64,000 bases of DNA from Gammaproteobacteria bacterium HGW-Gammaproteobacteria-13 (GCA_002840155.1 PGZH01000001.1:223407-287406), one strand, 5' to 3'; shown: positions 9,448 through 19,400, numbered from the stretch's first letter. Numbers and translations are program-made. Notes: a model not told the origin generated them from the letters alone.

Positions 9448-10317
9448 ATGAGTCAGGTGTTGAATGAGTTGGTCGCCCTGCTGACCCTGGAAACCATCGA
9501 AGAAAATCTATTCCGCGGGGTCAGCCAGGACCTCGGCTTTCGCCAGTTGTATGGCGGCCAGGTGCTCGGTCAGTGCGTCTCGGCGGCCAGCCAGACGGTG
9601 GATACCGCGCGCCATGTGCATTCCATGCACGGCTATTTTCTGCGCCCAGGCGATGCCACGCTGCCGGTGGTTTATCAGGTTGAGCGCGTGCGTGATGGCG
9701 GCAGCTTCAGCACGCGGCGGGTGACGGCGATCCAGAAGGGCAAGCCGATCTTTACCTGCAGCGCGTCGTTCCAGTTCGATGAAGAAGGCTTTCACCATCA
9801 GAATGTGATGCCAGAAGTGCCGGGGCCGGAAGAGCTGAAATCGGAAACCGAGCTGGCGCGTATGGTCGAGGCGATGATTCCCGAGCGTATGCGCGAGCGT
9901 GCCACCAGCGACAAACCCATCGAAATTCGCCCGGTGACGCGCATCAATCCCTTCGCGCCCAAGCCGTGCGAGCCAATCAAACATGTGTGGTTCCGCGCGG
10001 CCGGGCCGCTGCCGGACGAGCCGCAACTGCACAAGCTGCTGCTGGCCTATGCGAGTGATTTCAACCTGCTGACCACCTCGATGCAGCCCCATGGCGTGTC
10101 GGTGTTCCAGAAGTTTATGCAGGTCGCCAGCCTCGACCACTCGCTGTGGTTCCACGGCAACCTGCGTATGGACGACTGGCTGCTGTACAGCATGGACAGC
10201 CCTTGGGCCGGCAATGCCCGCGGCTTCTCTCGTGGCAGCATCTTCAATCGCCAGGGCCAGCTGGTCGCCTCGGTCGCCCAGGAGGGCCTGACCCGCGTGC
10301 GTGAGGACTGGAAATGA
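9448..10317 (+). CDS. tesB: Acyl-CoA thioesterase II
   Basis: A 289-residue double-hotdog thioesterase, the usual TesB length. Characteristic blocks are FRGVSQDLGFRQLYGGQVLGQ near the N-terminus, VERVRDGGSFSTRRVTAIQKG, and a C-terminal MDDWLLYSMDSPWAGNARGFSRGSIFNRQGQLVASVAQEGL that holds the catalytic Asp/Thr/Gln region. It hydrolyses medium- and long-chain acyl-CoA in the cytoplasm. It is preceded by an AGGAGAGC ribosome-binding site and overlaps the following HAD gene by 4 bp (ATGA), so the two are translationally coupled. Confidence 0.93.
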   Translation: MSQVLNELVALLTLETIEENLFRGVSQDLGFRQLYGGQVLGQCVSAASQTVDTARHVHSMHGYFLRPGDATLPVVYQVERVRDGGSFSTRRVTAIQKGKPIFTCSASFQFDEEGFHHQNVMPEVPGPEELKSETELARMVEAMIPERMRERATSDKPIEIRPVTRINPFAPKPCEPIKHVWFRAAGPLPDEPQLHKLLLAYASDFNLLTTSMQPHGVSVFQKFMQVASLDHSLWFHGNLRMDDWLLYSMDSPWAGNARGFSRGSIFNRQGQLVASVAQEGLTRVREDWK

Positions 10318-10901
10318 GTCTGAGCGCTGCTCGCCATTGGGTGTTCGATATGGACGGCACCCTGACCCTGGCGGTGCACGACTTCGAGGCAATCAAGCGG
10401 GCGCTGGATATTCCCCTGGAGGATGACATCCTCGGTCATCTGGCTGCCCTGCCCGAGGCGGTGGCTGCGGCTAAACATGCCTGGCTGCTGGAGTACGAGC
10501 GCGAACTGGCGCTGACTGCCGAGCCGGCGCCTGGGGCGATTGAGCTGGTGCGCGAGCTGCACGGCCGTGGTTGTCGCCTCGGCATTCTCACCCGCAATGC
10601 CCATGAGCTGGCGCTGCTGACCCTGCGCGCCATCGGCCTGGATGACTGCTTTGCCGTGCCGGACGTGATCGGCCGTGACGAAGCGCCGCCCAAGCCAGAT
10701 CCCGGCGGCTTGCTGCATTTCGCCAGAACCTGGCAGGTCGCGCCGAGCGAGCTGGTGATGGTCGGTGATTACCGCTTTGACCTGGAATGCGCTCGCGCGG
10801 CTGGGGCGCGCAGCGTGTTGGTCAACCTGGCGGAAAACCCCTGGCCGGAGCTGGCCGATCATTTCGCCGTGGATTGCCGGGCGTTGCAGCAGCTGTTGTA
10901 G
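10314..10901 (+). CDS. HAD-IA family hydrolase (phosphoglycolate-phosphatase-like)
   Basis: A 195-residue haloacid-dehalogenase-like phosphatase. Motif I is F-D-M-D-G-T-L-T with nucleophile D12 and acid/base D14; motif II is G-I-L-T-R-N; motif III/IV is K-P-D-P then M-V-G-D-Y-R-F-D. The small helical cap between motifs I and II is the C1 type. It hydrolyses a phosphate monoester; the substrate is unknown. Its start overlaps the tesB stop (ATGA). Such tesB-HAD pairs suggest shared expression rather than a known shared pathway. Confidence 0.88.
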   Translation: MSLSAARHWVFDMDGTLTLAVHDFEAIKRALDIPLEDDILGHLAALPEAVAAAKHAWLLEYERELALTAEPAPGAIELVRELHGRGCRLGILTRNAHELALLTLRAIGLDDCFAVPDVIGRDEAPPKPDPGGLLHFARTWQVAPSELVMVGDYRFDLECARAAGARSVLVNLAENPWPELADHFAVDCRALQQLL

Positions 10902-10970
10902 GGTGGATGGCGTTTTATCCATCCACCAATTGCCCCCTGTGGTGGATGGGTGAGGCGGCATCCACCCTAC
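10898..10970. repeat. Paired palindromic repeats (GTAGGGTGGA family)
   Basis: GTAGGGTGGATGG...CCATCCACC followed by GGTGGATGGG...CATCCACCCTAC forms two nested inverted units at the end of the HAD gene and overlaps its stop codon. The same family occurs at 861-890 and 61360-61430. Confidence 0.75.
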
Positions 10971-10980
10971 GTGTGTTTAT

Positions 10981-11026
10981 TCAATGACGCAGCCGGACTC
11001 CAGGTCCTTAAGGATCGGGCAGTTCG
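10981..11026 (-). pseudogene. Relic of a MerR/CueR C-terminal end
   Basis: Read on the minus strand, this stretch encodes S-N-C-P-I-L-K-D-L-E-S-G-C before losing the frame. It matches the last 13 residues of the intact CueR next door (D-C-P-I-L-K-D-L-E-S-G-C-C-H), and most bases agree with 11124-11167, with one base missing. Only the tail of the gene remains, and a REP-type repeat lies between relic and intact gene. It is either a partial tandem duplication or the end of a deleted paralogous copper or metal regulator. Confidence 0.75.
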
Positions 11027-11107
11027 AGTAGCCTGGATAAGCGCAGCGCAATCCGGGACGGCGGGCGCGCGTATCCGGCAATGCCCCGGATTTCATCCGG
11101 GCTACGG
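11027..11107. repeat. Palindromic repeat, ATCCGGGCTACG family
   Basis: GTAGCCTGGATAAGCGCAGC ... CCCCGGATTTCATCCGGGC forms an imperfect inverted repeat between the CueR relic and cueR. A cleaner member of the same family is at 34322-34383. Confidence 0.7.
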
Positions 11108-11123
11108 TTAATCGCAGTGTCTG

Positions 11124-11522
11124 TTAATGACAGCAACCAGATTCCAGATCCTTAAGGATCGGGCAGTCCGGGCGGTCGTTGCCCTGGCAGTTGTCCATCA
11201 AATCCTTGAGGGTGTCGCGCAGGCCGCTGAGTTCGCTGATCTTGCGTTCCAGTTCGCTGATATGCGCGGCAGCCAGGGCTTTCACATCGGCGCTGGCGCG
11301 TTGGCGGTCTTGCCACAGGGCCAGTAGCTGGCTGACTTCTGCCAGGGAAAAGCCTAGATCGCGTGAGCGTTTGATAAACGCCAGGCGATGCAGGTCCTGC
11401 TGGCTGTATTGGCGGTAGCCGCTGTCGGTGCGGCCTGCGGCGGGCAGCAGGTCAATGCTTTCGTAGTAGCGGATCATCTTGGCGCTAAGGCCGGTTTGCT
11501 TGGCGGCTTGGCCGATATTCAT
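11124..11522 (-). CDS. cueR: MerR-family copper-responsive regulator CueR
   Basis: A 132-residue MerR protein: winged helix (MNIGQAAKQTGLSAKMIRYYES), long dimerisation helix (about 80-108) and metal-binding loop with C112 and C120 separated by seven residues. Serine at position 77 is the residue that in CueR-type proteins selects for monovalent Cu(I)/Ag(I)/Au(I); divalent sensors have cysteine there. It should activate promoters with 19-20 bp spacers by twisting the DNA, and two such boxes lie at 14039-14059 and 14231-14251. It lies downstream of copA on the same strand with 94 bp between them, holding a palindromic repeat, so some cotranscription is possible. Confidence 0.95.
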   Translation of the reverse strand: MNIGQAAKQTGLSAKMIRYYESIDLLPAAGRTDSGYRQYSQQDLHRLAFIKRSRDLGFSLAEVSQLLALWQDRQRASADVKALAAAHISELERKISELSGLRDTLKDLMDNCQGNDRPDCPILKDLESGCCH

Positions 11523-11545
11523 TTTTTGTCTCCCAATCTGCTTGC

Positions 11546-11595
11546 GTAGGATGGGTGAAACCCATCAGGCGATGATGGGTTGGCACCCATCCTAC
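11546..11595. repeat. Palindromic repeat, GGATGGGTGxxACCCATCA family
   Basis: GTAGGATGGGTGAAACCCATCA-like and TGATGGGTTGGCACCCATCC-like halves form an inverted pair in the copA-cueR gap. A better-conserved copy is at 63899-63950. It may weaken read-through from copA into cueR. Confidence 0.75.
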
Positions 11596-11616
11596 GAATC
11601 GATCATGCCAAGGCTG

Positions 11617-14004
11617 CTAGTGCTGATCCTTGGGTTTCCAGGTTTTTAGCAGCAAGGCATTGCTCACCACGCTAACGCTGCTAAGCGCCATGGCCGCGCC
11701 GGCGAGCATCGGGTTGAGCAGGCCGGCGGCGGCCAGGGGAATACCGATCAAGTTATAGGCGAAGGCCCAGAACAGGTTTTGGCGGATCTTGTTGTAGGTG
11801 CGTCGGCTGATATCCAGGGCGTCGGCCACCAGGCGCGGGTCGCCGCGCATCAGGGTGATGCCAGCGGCGTGCATGGCTACATCGGTACCGCTGCCCATGG
11901 CGATGCCGACATCGGCGGCGGCCAGCGCTGGCGCATCGTTGATGCCATCGCCGACCATGGCCACCACCGCGTGTTTTTTCAGCTCACTGATGATCGCCGC
12001 CTTGTCCGCTGGCAGCACTTCGGCGTGCGCAGAGCTGATGCCCAGGGCTTCGGCCACCGCTTTGACGCTGCCAGGGTTGTCGCCGCTGATCAGATGGCTG
12101 GCGATGCCTTGAGCGGTCAGCGCGGCGATGGCCTCGGCTGCGCCTGGCTTGAGCGTGTCGCCAAAGGCGAACAGGCCCAGCACCTGCGGTTGCGGCGCCA
12201 ATTCCAGCAGCCAGGACAGGGTGCGGCCTTCGGCCTCCCAGGCCAGGGCGTCGGCAGCCAGTTCGTCAGGCAGCAGAAAGTGTTCTTCCAGCAAACGCTT
12301 GTTGCCCAGCGCCAGTTGTCGCTCGCCGAGCTGCCCGGCGATACCGCGCCCGGCCAGTGCCTTGCTGTTGCTGATTTCGGCGAGACTCAGTTGCTGCTCT
12401 GTGCACTGATCCAACACTGCCTTGGCCAGCGGGTGTTCGCTGCCGCGTTGCAGGGCGCCGGCCAGTTGCAGCAGCTGAGTTGTGTCGCCATCGACCGCAC
12501 GCAGATGGGCGATGCGCGGGCTGCCTGCGGTCAGGGTGCCGGTTTTATCGAAGGCCACCAGGGTTACCGAATGGGCGACTTCCAGAGCTTCGGCGTCCTT
12601 GATCAAAATACCGTGGCGCGCGGCCACCCCGGTGCCGGCCATGATCGCCGTGGGCGTGGCCAGGCCGAGGGCGCAGGGGCAGGCGATTACCAGCACCGCC
12701 ACGGCATTGAGCAGCGCGGTTTCCGTCGAGCTGCCCGCCAGCAGCCAGCCGAACAATGTGGCCAGAGCGATCAGCAGCACGGTTGGCACGAAGACCTGGC
12801 TGACTTTATCCACCAGCTTCTGGATCGGCGCTTTCGCCGCCTGGGCATCTTCGACCAGGCGAATGATGCGTGACAGCACGGTTTCCGCGCCGAGTGCGGT
12901 GGTCTCCACCAGCAGCCGGCCTTCGCCGTTGATCGCCCCAGCGGTGACTTTGTCCCCTGGCTGCTTGGGCTGTGGCAGGCTCTCGCCGCTGATAAGTGCT
13001 TCATCAGCATGGCTCTGGCCTTCGCGAACCAGGCCATCGACCGGGAAGCGTTCGCCAGGCTTGACCACGATGCAGTCGCCCAGCTGCAGCTCGCCCAGCG
13101 CCACCCACTGCTCGACGCCAGCCTGCAGGCGCAGGGCGCGTTCCGGACGCAGCGCTTGCAGGGCGCGGATGGCGCTGCTGGTCTGGCGTTTGGCGCGGCT
13201 TTCCAGGTACTTGCCGAGCAGGATCAGCGTGATGATCACCGCCGAGGCTTCGAAATACAGATGCGGCATGCTGCCAGTCGGGCTTGCCGCCCATTGATAC
13301 AGGCTTAGGCCGTAGGCGGCGCTGGTGCCGATGGCCACCAGCTGATCCATATTCCCGGCACGGGCGCGCAGGGCGCTCCAGGCCGCGCGGTAGAAGCGCG
13401 CGCCGAAGATAAATTGCACCGGCGTGGCCAGGGCGAACTGCAGCCAGGCCGGCAGCATCCAGTGCAGGCCGAAGGGTTCGACAAGCATCGGAATAACCAA
13501 CGGTAGGGTTAGCACAATCGCCAGCAGCAGGGCCCAGCGCTCGCGCTGCAGATGCCGTTCGGCGGTGGGCTGAGCCTGGGTTGCATCGTCAATCACACTG
13601 GCGCGGTAGCCGGCCTGGCTCACGGCTTGCAGCAGAAACTGGTGATCAGTGCCGCGCAGCACCTGCAGCTGCGCTCGCTCGCTGGCCAGGTTGACGCTGA
13701 CTGAAAGCACGCCCGGCTGTTGCGCCAGGGCGCGTTCGATACGCCCCGCGCAGCTGGCGCAGGTCATGCCTTCGAGATTCAGCTCCAGGCGCTCGCTGGG
13801 CACCGCATAGCCGGCCGCGCTAACGGCATTGACCAGCTGTTCCAGGCTGCCAGAGGGCGCTTCGACGCGGGCCTGTTCACTGGCCAGGTTGATGCTGACG
13901 CTGACGACATCGGCCACCTTGGCCAGGGCGCGCTCGACCCGCCCGGCGCAGCTGGTGCAGGTCATGCCGCTGATTGGCAGGTTGAAGGTGGTGAGGCTGG
14001 ACAT
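11617..14004 (-). CDS. copA: Cu(I)-exporting P1B-type ATPase CopA
   Basis: The start is set at the ATG giving [10 protein letters not shown], which has a GGAGGA ribosome-binding site at good spacing; the product is 795 residues. There are two N-terminal HMA domains with Cys pairs C16/C19 and C82/C85 (GMTCxSC). Then come the transmembrane region, the phosphatase loop ISGES (about 338-342), the ion-binding C442-P-C444 in the membrane, phosphorylated D486 in DKTGT, and [12 protein letters not shown] near the C-terminus. It exports cytoplasmic Cu(I) to the periplasm. A CueR box sits 35 bp upstream of the start, and the small chaperone gene is divergent across 0.3 kb. Confidence 0.96.
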   Translation of the reverse strand: MSSLTTFNLPISGMTCTSCAGRVERALAKVADVVSVSINLASEQARVEAPSGSLEQLVNAVSAAGYAVPSERLELNLEGMTCASCAGRIERALAQQPGVLSVSVNLASERAQLQVLRGTDHQFLLQAVSQAGYRASVIDDATQAQPTAERHLQRERWALLLAIVLTLPLVIPMLVEPFGLHWMLPAWLQFALATPVQFIFGARFYRAAWSALRARAGNMDQLVAIGTSAAYGLSLYQWAASPTGSMPHLYFEASAVIITLILLGKYLESRAKRQTSSAIRALQALRPERALRLQAGVEQWVALGELQLGDCIVVKPGERFPVDGLVREGQSHADEALISGESLPQPKQPGDKVTAGAINGEGRLLVETTALGAETVLSRIIRLVEDAQAAKAPIQKLVDKVSQVFVPTVLLIALATLFGWLLAGSSTETALLNAVAVLVIACPCALGLATPTAIMAGTGVAARHGILIKDAEALEVAHSVTLVAFDKTGTLTAGSPRIAHLRAVDGDTTQLLQLAGALQRGSEHPLAKAVLDQCTEQQLSLAEISNSKALAGRGIAGQLGERQLALGNKRLLEEHFLLPDELAADALAWEAEGRTLSWLLELAPQPQVLGLFAFGDTLKPGAAEAIAALTAQGIASHLISGDNPGSVKAVAEALGISSAHAEVLPADKAAIISELKKHAVVAMVGDGINDAPALAAADVGIAMGSGTDVAMHAAGITLMRGDPRLVADALDISRRTYNKIRQNLFWAFAYNLIGIPLAAAGLLNPMLAGAAMALSSVSVVSNALLLKTWKPKDQH

Positions 14005-14038
14005 GGGTGGTCCTCCATTGAGTTCCAGCACAGGATCA

Positions 14039-14059
14039 ACCTTGCCATGCTGGTAAGGT
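14039..14059 (-). promoter_or_regulatory. CueR box of the copA promoter
   Basis: ACCTTGCC-N5-GGTAAGGT is a near-perfect inverted repeat of the CueR type. On the minus strand a TTGACC -35 element overlaps its upstream edge, with a spacer of about 19 bp, the distorted spacing typical of MerR-family activation. It lies just upstream of copA. Confidence 0.88.
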
Positions 14060-14092
14060 CAAGCGTTGTTTTATGGCATGCCATCCATGGCA

Positions 14093-14224
14093 GCCACCCT
14101 TCGGGCCGTCGCTGCGCAACGTTAAAAATCGCTCCCGGCGATTTTTTATGGCGTTGCACCCTGGGCCGCCACCCTACGGGCCGTTGCTGCGCAACGTTAA
14201 AAATCGCTTCCGACGATTTTTTAT
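14093..14224. repeat. Duplicated 57-bp unit with terminator-like hairpins between copA and copZ promoters
   Basis: Two direct copies (14093-14150 and 14168-14224) share GCCACCCT-x-CGGGCCG, CTGCGCAACGTTAAAAATCGC and GCGATTTTTTAT. Each contains an AAAAATCGC/GCGATTTTT hairpin flanked by A and T runs, so each could end transcription in either direction. They fill the space between the two divergent CueR promoters. They may insulate the promoters from each other or may simply be duplicated repeats. Confidence 0.8.
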
Positions 14225-14230
14225 CCCTTG

Positions 14231-14251
14231 ACCTTACCCTTATGGCAAGGC
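14231..14251 (+). promoter_or_regulatory. CueR box of the copZ-like promoter
   Basis: ACCTTACCCTTATGGCAAGG is an inverted repeat matching the CueR pattern, with TTGACC (14228-14233) as -35 and about 19 bp to a weak -10. It lies 55 bp upstream of the chaperone start. The same regulator should therefore induce both copA and the chaperone. Confidence 0.85.
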
Positions 14252-14305
14252 CAACACTGCAGCTGTGCGGTTACCATGGCGGCTTATTTATTCAGGAGGT
14301 TGTTT

Positions 14306-14518
14306 ATGCAGGTTTCTCAGGTTCACGCATTCCGGGTTGATGGCATGACTTGCCAGAATTGCGTCAAGACCATCACCGAGGCGCTGTTGGCCTGTGACCC
14401 GGCAGCTGATGTGAAAGTGAAGTTTCCCGGTGGCGAAGTGCGGGTGAGCAGCAGCGTGTCGGTGGATCAGCTGATGGTCGCCATCGTCGAGCAGGGTTAC
14501 GGCGTCAGCCTGGCGTAA
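14306..14518 (+). CDS. copZ: Small HMA-domain copper chaperone (CopZ-like)
   Basis: A 70-residue protein that is a single heavy-metal-associated domain with G-M-T-C16-Q-N-C19, the Cu(I)-binding loop, and the beta-alpha-beta-beta-alpha-beta length expected for CopZ. An AGGAGG ribosome-binding site precedes the ATG. It should buffer Cu(I) in the cytoplasm and pass it to CopA. It is transcribed from its own CueR box, divergent to copA. Its last 14 bp overlap the convergent TetR gene. Confidence 0.92.
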   Translation: MQVSQVHAFRVDGMTCQNCVKTITEALLACDPAADVKVKFPGGEVRVSSSVSVDQLMVAIVEQGYGVSLA

Positions 14519-15149
14519 GCACTGCAGCATTTGGCCAGTCGCGGATCAGCCCGCGAAAGCAGGCATCAATCATCGGCGCGGCGTCGCTGAGCGGGTCGAA
14601 CAGATTGGGGTCGCGCGCCCAGTCGTAGAACAGGCCGATCAGCAACGCATGCACGGTGCGTGCGGCCAGGCGCGGCGTCAGCCCGGCATGCAGGCGCAGG
14701 CGCACTGACGGCGTGTTGAACTGCTGCTCGCAGAGCGCGATAAACAGGTTGATAAAGGCCTCTTGGCGCTCTTCGGCCTCGCGCAGTTCTTCGGTGAATT
14801 CACACCTGCGCAGCAGAATGGTGAAGATGCGCTTCTTCTGCGGTTCGCGGGCCAGGTTCTCGATGGCCTCGATACACAGCTCGCGCAGGGTCATTAGTGG
14901 GTCGTGCTCGGGGCAGCCGCGCATGCGTTCGGCCAACTGCTCGGGTGGCAGGCGCACCTGGTTGAGCATGGCGTTGAACAGATCAGCCTTGTTGGCAAAG
15001 TGCCAATACACCGCGCCGCGCGTCACCCCGGCATGCCGGGCGATGTGCTCCAGGCTGGTGTGCGCCACGCCTTTTTCCAGAAACAGCGTTTCGGCGGCCT
15101 CAAGAATGGCGCAACGGGTTTTCTCGGCTTCTTCTTTGGTTCGGCGCAT
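14505..15149 (-). CDS. TetR-family efflux repressor (TtgR/AcrR-like)
   Basis: The start is set at MRRTKEEAEKTR, the usual N-terminus of the TtgR/AcrR/MtrR group; the product has 214 residues. The helix-turn-helix is HIARHAGVTRGAVYWHFANKADL (about 39-62), and the ligand domain is C-terminal (FTILLRRCEFTEELREAEER). It is divergent from an RND pump operon, with a TtgR-like palindrome in the gap. It should repress that operon and its own gene and be released by hydrophobic drugs or plant-type aromatics. Its 3' end overlaps copZ tail to tail. Confidence 0.9.
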   Translation of the reverse strand: MRRTKEEAEKTRCAILEAAETLFLEKGVAHTSLEHIARHAGVTRGAVYWHFANKADLFNAMLNQVRLPPEQLAERMRGCPEHDPLMTLRELCIEAIENLAREPQKKRIFTILLRRCEFTEELREAEERQEAFINLFIALCEQQFNTPSVRLRLHAGLTPRLAARTVHALLIGLFYDWARDPNLFDPLSDAAPMIDACFRGLIRDWPNAAVLTPG

Positions 15150-15211
15150 GGCGGCAGGCGTATTTCTGGCTAGGCTCAGCACAAAGTGTAATGAACTTAA
15201 GGGTAATGTTC

Positions 15212-15237
15212 TATTTACAAACACTTGTGTATGTAAC
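15212..15237. promoter_or_regulatory. Putative TtgR-type operator
   Basis: TATTTACAAACA followed by ACTTGTGTATGTAAC forms a loose palindrome between the divergent TetR gene and the RND operon. It closely resembles the TtgR operator of P. putida (TATTTACAAACAACCATGAATGTAAG, from memory split here as TATTTACAAACA / ATGAATGTAAG). The assignment rests on similarity and position. Confidence 0.72.
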
Positions 15238-15287
15238 TAGCATTGCCGGTCTCAAACGTTGCGCCTTGCGTTTTTTCGGAGACACCC

Positions 15288-16427
15288 ATGCTTTTTCCCC
15301 GTCGTCTGCCGGTTACTGCCGGTTCCTTGCTGTTGGCTTTTTTGGCCGCCCCGCTGTTTGCCGCCGATGCTCCGCCAGCGCCCGAGGTGGTGGTAGAGAC
15401 CGTCAAGGCCGAGGCTCTGCCGCTGGAGCTTGAATACTCCGCGCGCACTGCGGGTTTCCGTGAAGTGCAGGTGCGGGCTCAGGTCAGTGGCATTCTGCAG
15501 GAGCGCACTTATCTGGAAGGCAGCCAGGTCAAGAAAGGCCAGGTGATGTTCCGCATCGACCCGCGCACCTACCAGGCCGCATTGAGCCGCGCCAAGGGCG
15601 CGCTGGCGCAGGAACAGGCGCGCTATCGGCAGACCGAGCGTGACCTCAAGCGCATCCGCGAACTGCAGAAGAAGGGCTTTGCCAGCGAGAGCGAGCTGGA
15701 CAACGCGGTCTCCAACTTCGAGCAGAGCAAGGCGAATATCCAGGCCGCCGAGGCCGAAGTGCAGTCCAAGCAGATCGACCTCGACTACACCACGGTAAAA
15801 GCGCCGATCTCCGGGATCACCAGCAAGGAAACCGTCTCCGAGGGCAGCCTGATGGTGGCCGGCGATCCAAGTGCCAGCCTGCTGAGCAATATCACCCAGC
15901 TGGACCCGATCTACGTCAACTTCGCCGCCCCGGATTCCGATGTGGAAAGCGTGCGCAGCGGCCTGCAGAACGGCAGCCTGGTGCTGCCGGAAGACGGCAA
16001 GATGAGCGTGCAGATCAAGCTTGGTGACGGCAGCGTCTACCCGCTGGAAGGCAAGGTGGACTTTACCGATAGCCTGGTGGATCGCGGCACCGGCACCGTC
16101 AGCGCTCGCGCCGTGGTGCCCAACCCGGATCAGACGCTGTTGCCGGGCCAGTTCGTCCGGGTGCAGGTCAAAGGCCTGAGCATCCCCAATGCCATGACCC
16201 TGCCGGAACGCGCGATTGCCCAGGGCCCGGCCGGAACCTTTGTGTATGTGGTGGATGAAGGCGGCGTGGCGCGCATGCGCCAGGTCACCACCGGGCACAC
16301 CGCCAAAGGCCGCTGGGTGATTGTTTCCGGCATCAACGCCGGTGATCGGGTGATCGTCGAGGGCCTGCCCAAGGTGCGTCCGGACAGCCCGGTCAAAGTT
16401 GCCGCCCCAGCCGCCAGCCAATCCTAA
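15288..16427 (+). CDS. RND efflux periplasmic adaptor (membrane-fusion protein)
   Basis: The start is at MLFPRRLPVT, behind a CGGAGA ribosome-binding site, giving 379 residues. It has a Sec signal peptide ending A-A-P-L-F-A; no cysteine follows, so unlike MexA/TtgA/AcrA it is not a lipoprotein. Then come a beta-barrel strand, lipoyl half-motifs (VRAQVSGILQERTYLEGSQVKKGQVMFRIDPRTYQAAL), an alpha-hairpin (about 100-165), the second lipoyl half (LDYTTVKAPISGITSK), and barrel and membrane-proximal domains. It bridges the RND permease to an outer-membrane channel. The permease gene follows after 12 bp. Confidence 0.92.
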   Translation: MLFPRRLPVTAGSLLLAFLAAPLFAADAPPAPEVVVETVKAEALPLELEYSARTAGFREVQVRAQVSGILQERTYLEGSQVKKGQVMFRIDPRTYQAALSRAKGALAQEQARYRQTERDLKRIRELQKKGFASESELDNAVSNFEQSKANIQAAEAEVQSKQIDLDYTTVKAPISGITSKETVSEGSLMVAGDPSASLLSNITQLDPIYVNFAAPDSDVESVRSGLQNGSLVLPEDGKMSVQIKLGDGSVYPLEGKVDFTDSLVDRGTGTVSARAVVPNPDQTLLPGQFVRVQVKGLSIPNAMTLPERAIAQGPAGTFVYVVDEGGVARMRQVTTGHTAKGRWVIVSGINAGDRVIVEGLPKVRPDSPVKVAAPAASQS

Positions 16428-16439
16428 GGAGCGTCCCCG

Positions 16440-19400
16440 GTGATCTCACGCTTCTTTATCGACCGTCCGGTATTTGCCGCGGTCATCTCGATCATCATCG
16501 TGCTGGCGGGCCTGATGGCCATGCGCTCGTTGCCGATCGCCCAGTACCCGCAGATCCTCCCGCCGCAGGTGTCGGTCAGCGCCAGCTACGCCGGTGCCAG
16601 CGCCCAGGTGATTGCCGAAACCGTGGCCGCGCCGCTGGAGCAGTCGATCAACGGCGTTGAGGGCATGATCTACCAGCAGTCCAACTCCGGCGGTAACGCC
16701 ATGAGCCTGTCGGTGTACTTCGAGGTAGGTCGCGACCCCGATCAGGCCACCATCGACGTCAACAACCGTGTCCAGGCTGCCCTGGCCAAATTGCCGGAAG
16801 AAGTGCGCCGACAGGGCGTCAAGGTGCAGAAGAAGTCCTCGGACATTCTTCAGGTGGTGACCCTGTACTCGCCGGATGGCTCGCGCGACCCGGTGTATAT
16901 CAGCAACTACGCGCTGATCAACGTGATCGACGAGCTCAAACGCCTGCCGGGCGTCGGTGATGTCAGCCAGTTCGGCTCGAAAGACTATTCCATGCGCATC
17001 TGGCTGCGTCCGGACAAGCTGGCGCAGTACAACCTGACACCGACCGATGTGGTCAATTCGATCCGTGAGCAGAACTCGCAGTTCGCCGCCGGCAGCTTTG
17101 GCCAGCAGCCGCTCAAGCAGGAGCAGGATTTCACCTACACGGTAACCACCCAGGGCCGTTTCACCGACCCGAAAGAGTTCGAAAACGTCATTCTGCGCAC
17201 CGACGACACCGGCGCCAGCCTGCTGCTCAAGGATGTCGCGCGGATTGAACTGGGGGCGCAGGACTACTCGCTGATGACCTCGCTCAACGGTCAGCAGAAC
17301 GCCGCTTTCGGCGTGTATCTGCAGCCCGGCGCGAACGCCCTGGATACCGCCGAGGCGGTGAGCAAGACCCTGGAGCGCCTGTCGCAAAACTTCCCCAGCG
17401 GCATGACCTACAAAGTGCCGTACGACACCACCAAATTCGTTCAGGTATCGATCAAGGAGGTGATCCACACCTTCTTCGAAGCGCTGATCCTGGTGGTGCT
17501 GGTGGTGTTTATCTTCCTGCAGAACTGGCGCGCCACGCTGATCCCGGTGCTGGCGATTCCGGTTTCGCTGGTCGGCACTTTCGCCGGTATGTACATGCTC
17601 GGCTTCTCGATCAACCTGCTGACCCTGTTCGGCATGGTGCTGGCCATTGGTATCGTGGTGGACGACGCCATTGTGGTGATCGAAAACGTCGAGCGGGTGA
17701 TGGCCACCGACAAGATCGGCCCGCGTGAAGCGACCATCAAGGCCATGGAAGAAGTCACCGGGCCGATCATCGCCATCGTCCTGGTGCTCTGCGCGGTATT
17801 CGTGCCGGTGGGCTTCCTCGGCGGCCTGGCCGGGGAGATGTATAAACAGTTCGCCATCACCATTGCCGTGTCGGTGGTGATCTCCGGCATCGTCGCCCTG
17901 ACCTTGAGTCCGGCGCTCTGCGCCTTGCTGCTCAAGCCTGGGCACCATGAACCGGCCGCGCCGTTCCGCGCCTTTAACCGGGTTTTCGACAAGCTGACCA
18001 ACGGCTACACCTCTGGCGTGCGCTTCTTCCTCAAGCGTTCGGCGGTGGGCCTGCTGCTGTTCGGCGCGATGATTGCGCTGATGGTGGTGCTGTTCAACCG
18101 GGTGCCCAGCTCCCTGGTGCCAAACGAAGACCAGGGTTATGTGATCAACGCCTACTTCCTGCCGCCGGCCGCCTCGCTGACCCGCACCGAGAAGCTTACC
18201 GGCGACGTGACCCAGCAACTGATGGCGCACCCTGCCGTACAGGATGTGGTGACCTTTGCCGGCTTCGACGTGCTGACCTTCGGCACCCGCAGCAACGCCG
18301 GAGTGTCCTTCGTGCCGTTGAAAGACTGGAGCGAGCGCACCACGCCTGAGCTGGATGCACGCAACCTGACCGGCGAATTTATGGGCATGGGCGCCGCGCA
18401 GAAAGATGGCGTGGTACTCAGCTTCAACCCGCCACCGATCACCGGCATGAGCACCACTGGCGGTTTCGAAGGTTTTATCCAGGACCGCAGTGGCGGCACC
18501 ACCGCTGAGCTGGCGGCCAAGGTGCAAGCCTTCCTCGCCGCTGCGGCCAAGCGCCCTGAGCTGGCTGGGGTACAAAGCACCTTCAGCGCCAACGTGCCGC
18601 AGTACTTTATTGACCTGGACCGCACCAAGGCGCGCGCCCTGGGCGTGGCAGTCAATGATGTATTCACCGCCATGCAGGCGACGTTCGGCAGCTACTACGT
18701 CAACGATTTCAGCCTGTATGGGCGTACCTTCCAGGTCAGCCTGCAGGCCGAAGCGGAGTTCCGCAGCAAGCCGGAAGACCTGTCCCAGGTCTATGTGCGC
18801 GCGGGCAGTGGCGAGCTGGTGTCGCTTGCCAGCCTGGTCAAGGTTGAGCGGATTCTCGGCCCGGATACCTATGCGCGCTTCAACGTCTACCCGGCGGCGA
18901 AGATCCTTGGCGGGCCGGCACCTGGCTACAGTTCCGGCCAGGCGCTGAGCGCGATTCAGCAAGTGGCGGAGGAAGTGCTCGGTAGCGATTACAGCATCGG
19001 CTGGACCGGCTCGGCCTTCCAGGAAGTGGCGTCGCAAGGTTCGGGCAGCAGTGCCTTTATCTTCGGCCTGATCATGGTGTTCCTGATTCTTGCTGCCCAG
19101 TACGAGCGCTGGACCCTGCCGCTGGCGGTGGTCACTGCGGTGCCGTTTGCGGTGTTCGGCGCGATTCTCGCGGTGTGGCTGCGCGGCATCGAAAACGACC
19201 TGTACTTCCAGGTCGGCCTGGTCACCCTGATTGGTCTGGCGGCGAAGAACGCCATTCTGATCGTCGAGTTCGCCGTGCTCTGCAGGCACCAGGGCATGGG
19301 CATTTTCGAGTCGGCGCTGGAGGCTTCGCGCCTGCGTTTCCGCCCGATCATCATGACCTCGCTGGCATTTATTCTCGGTGTTGTACCGCTGGCGATCAGC

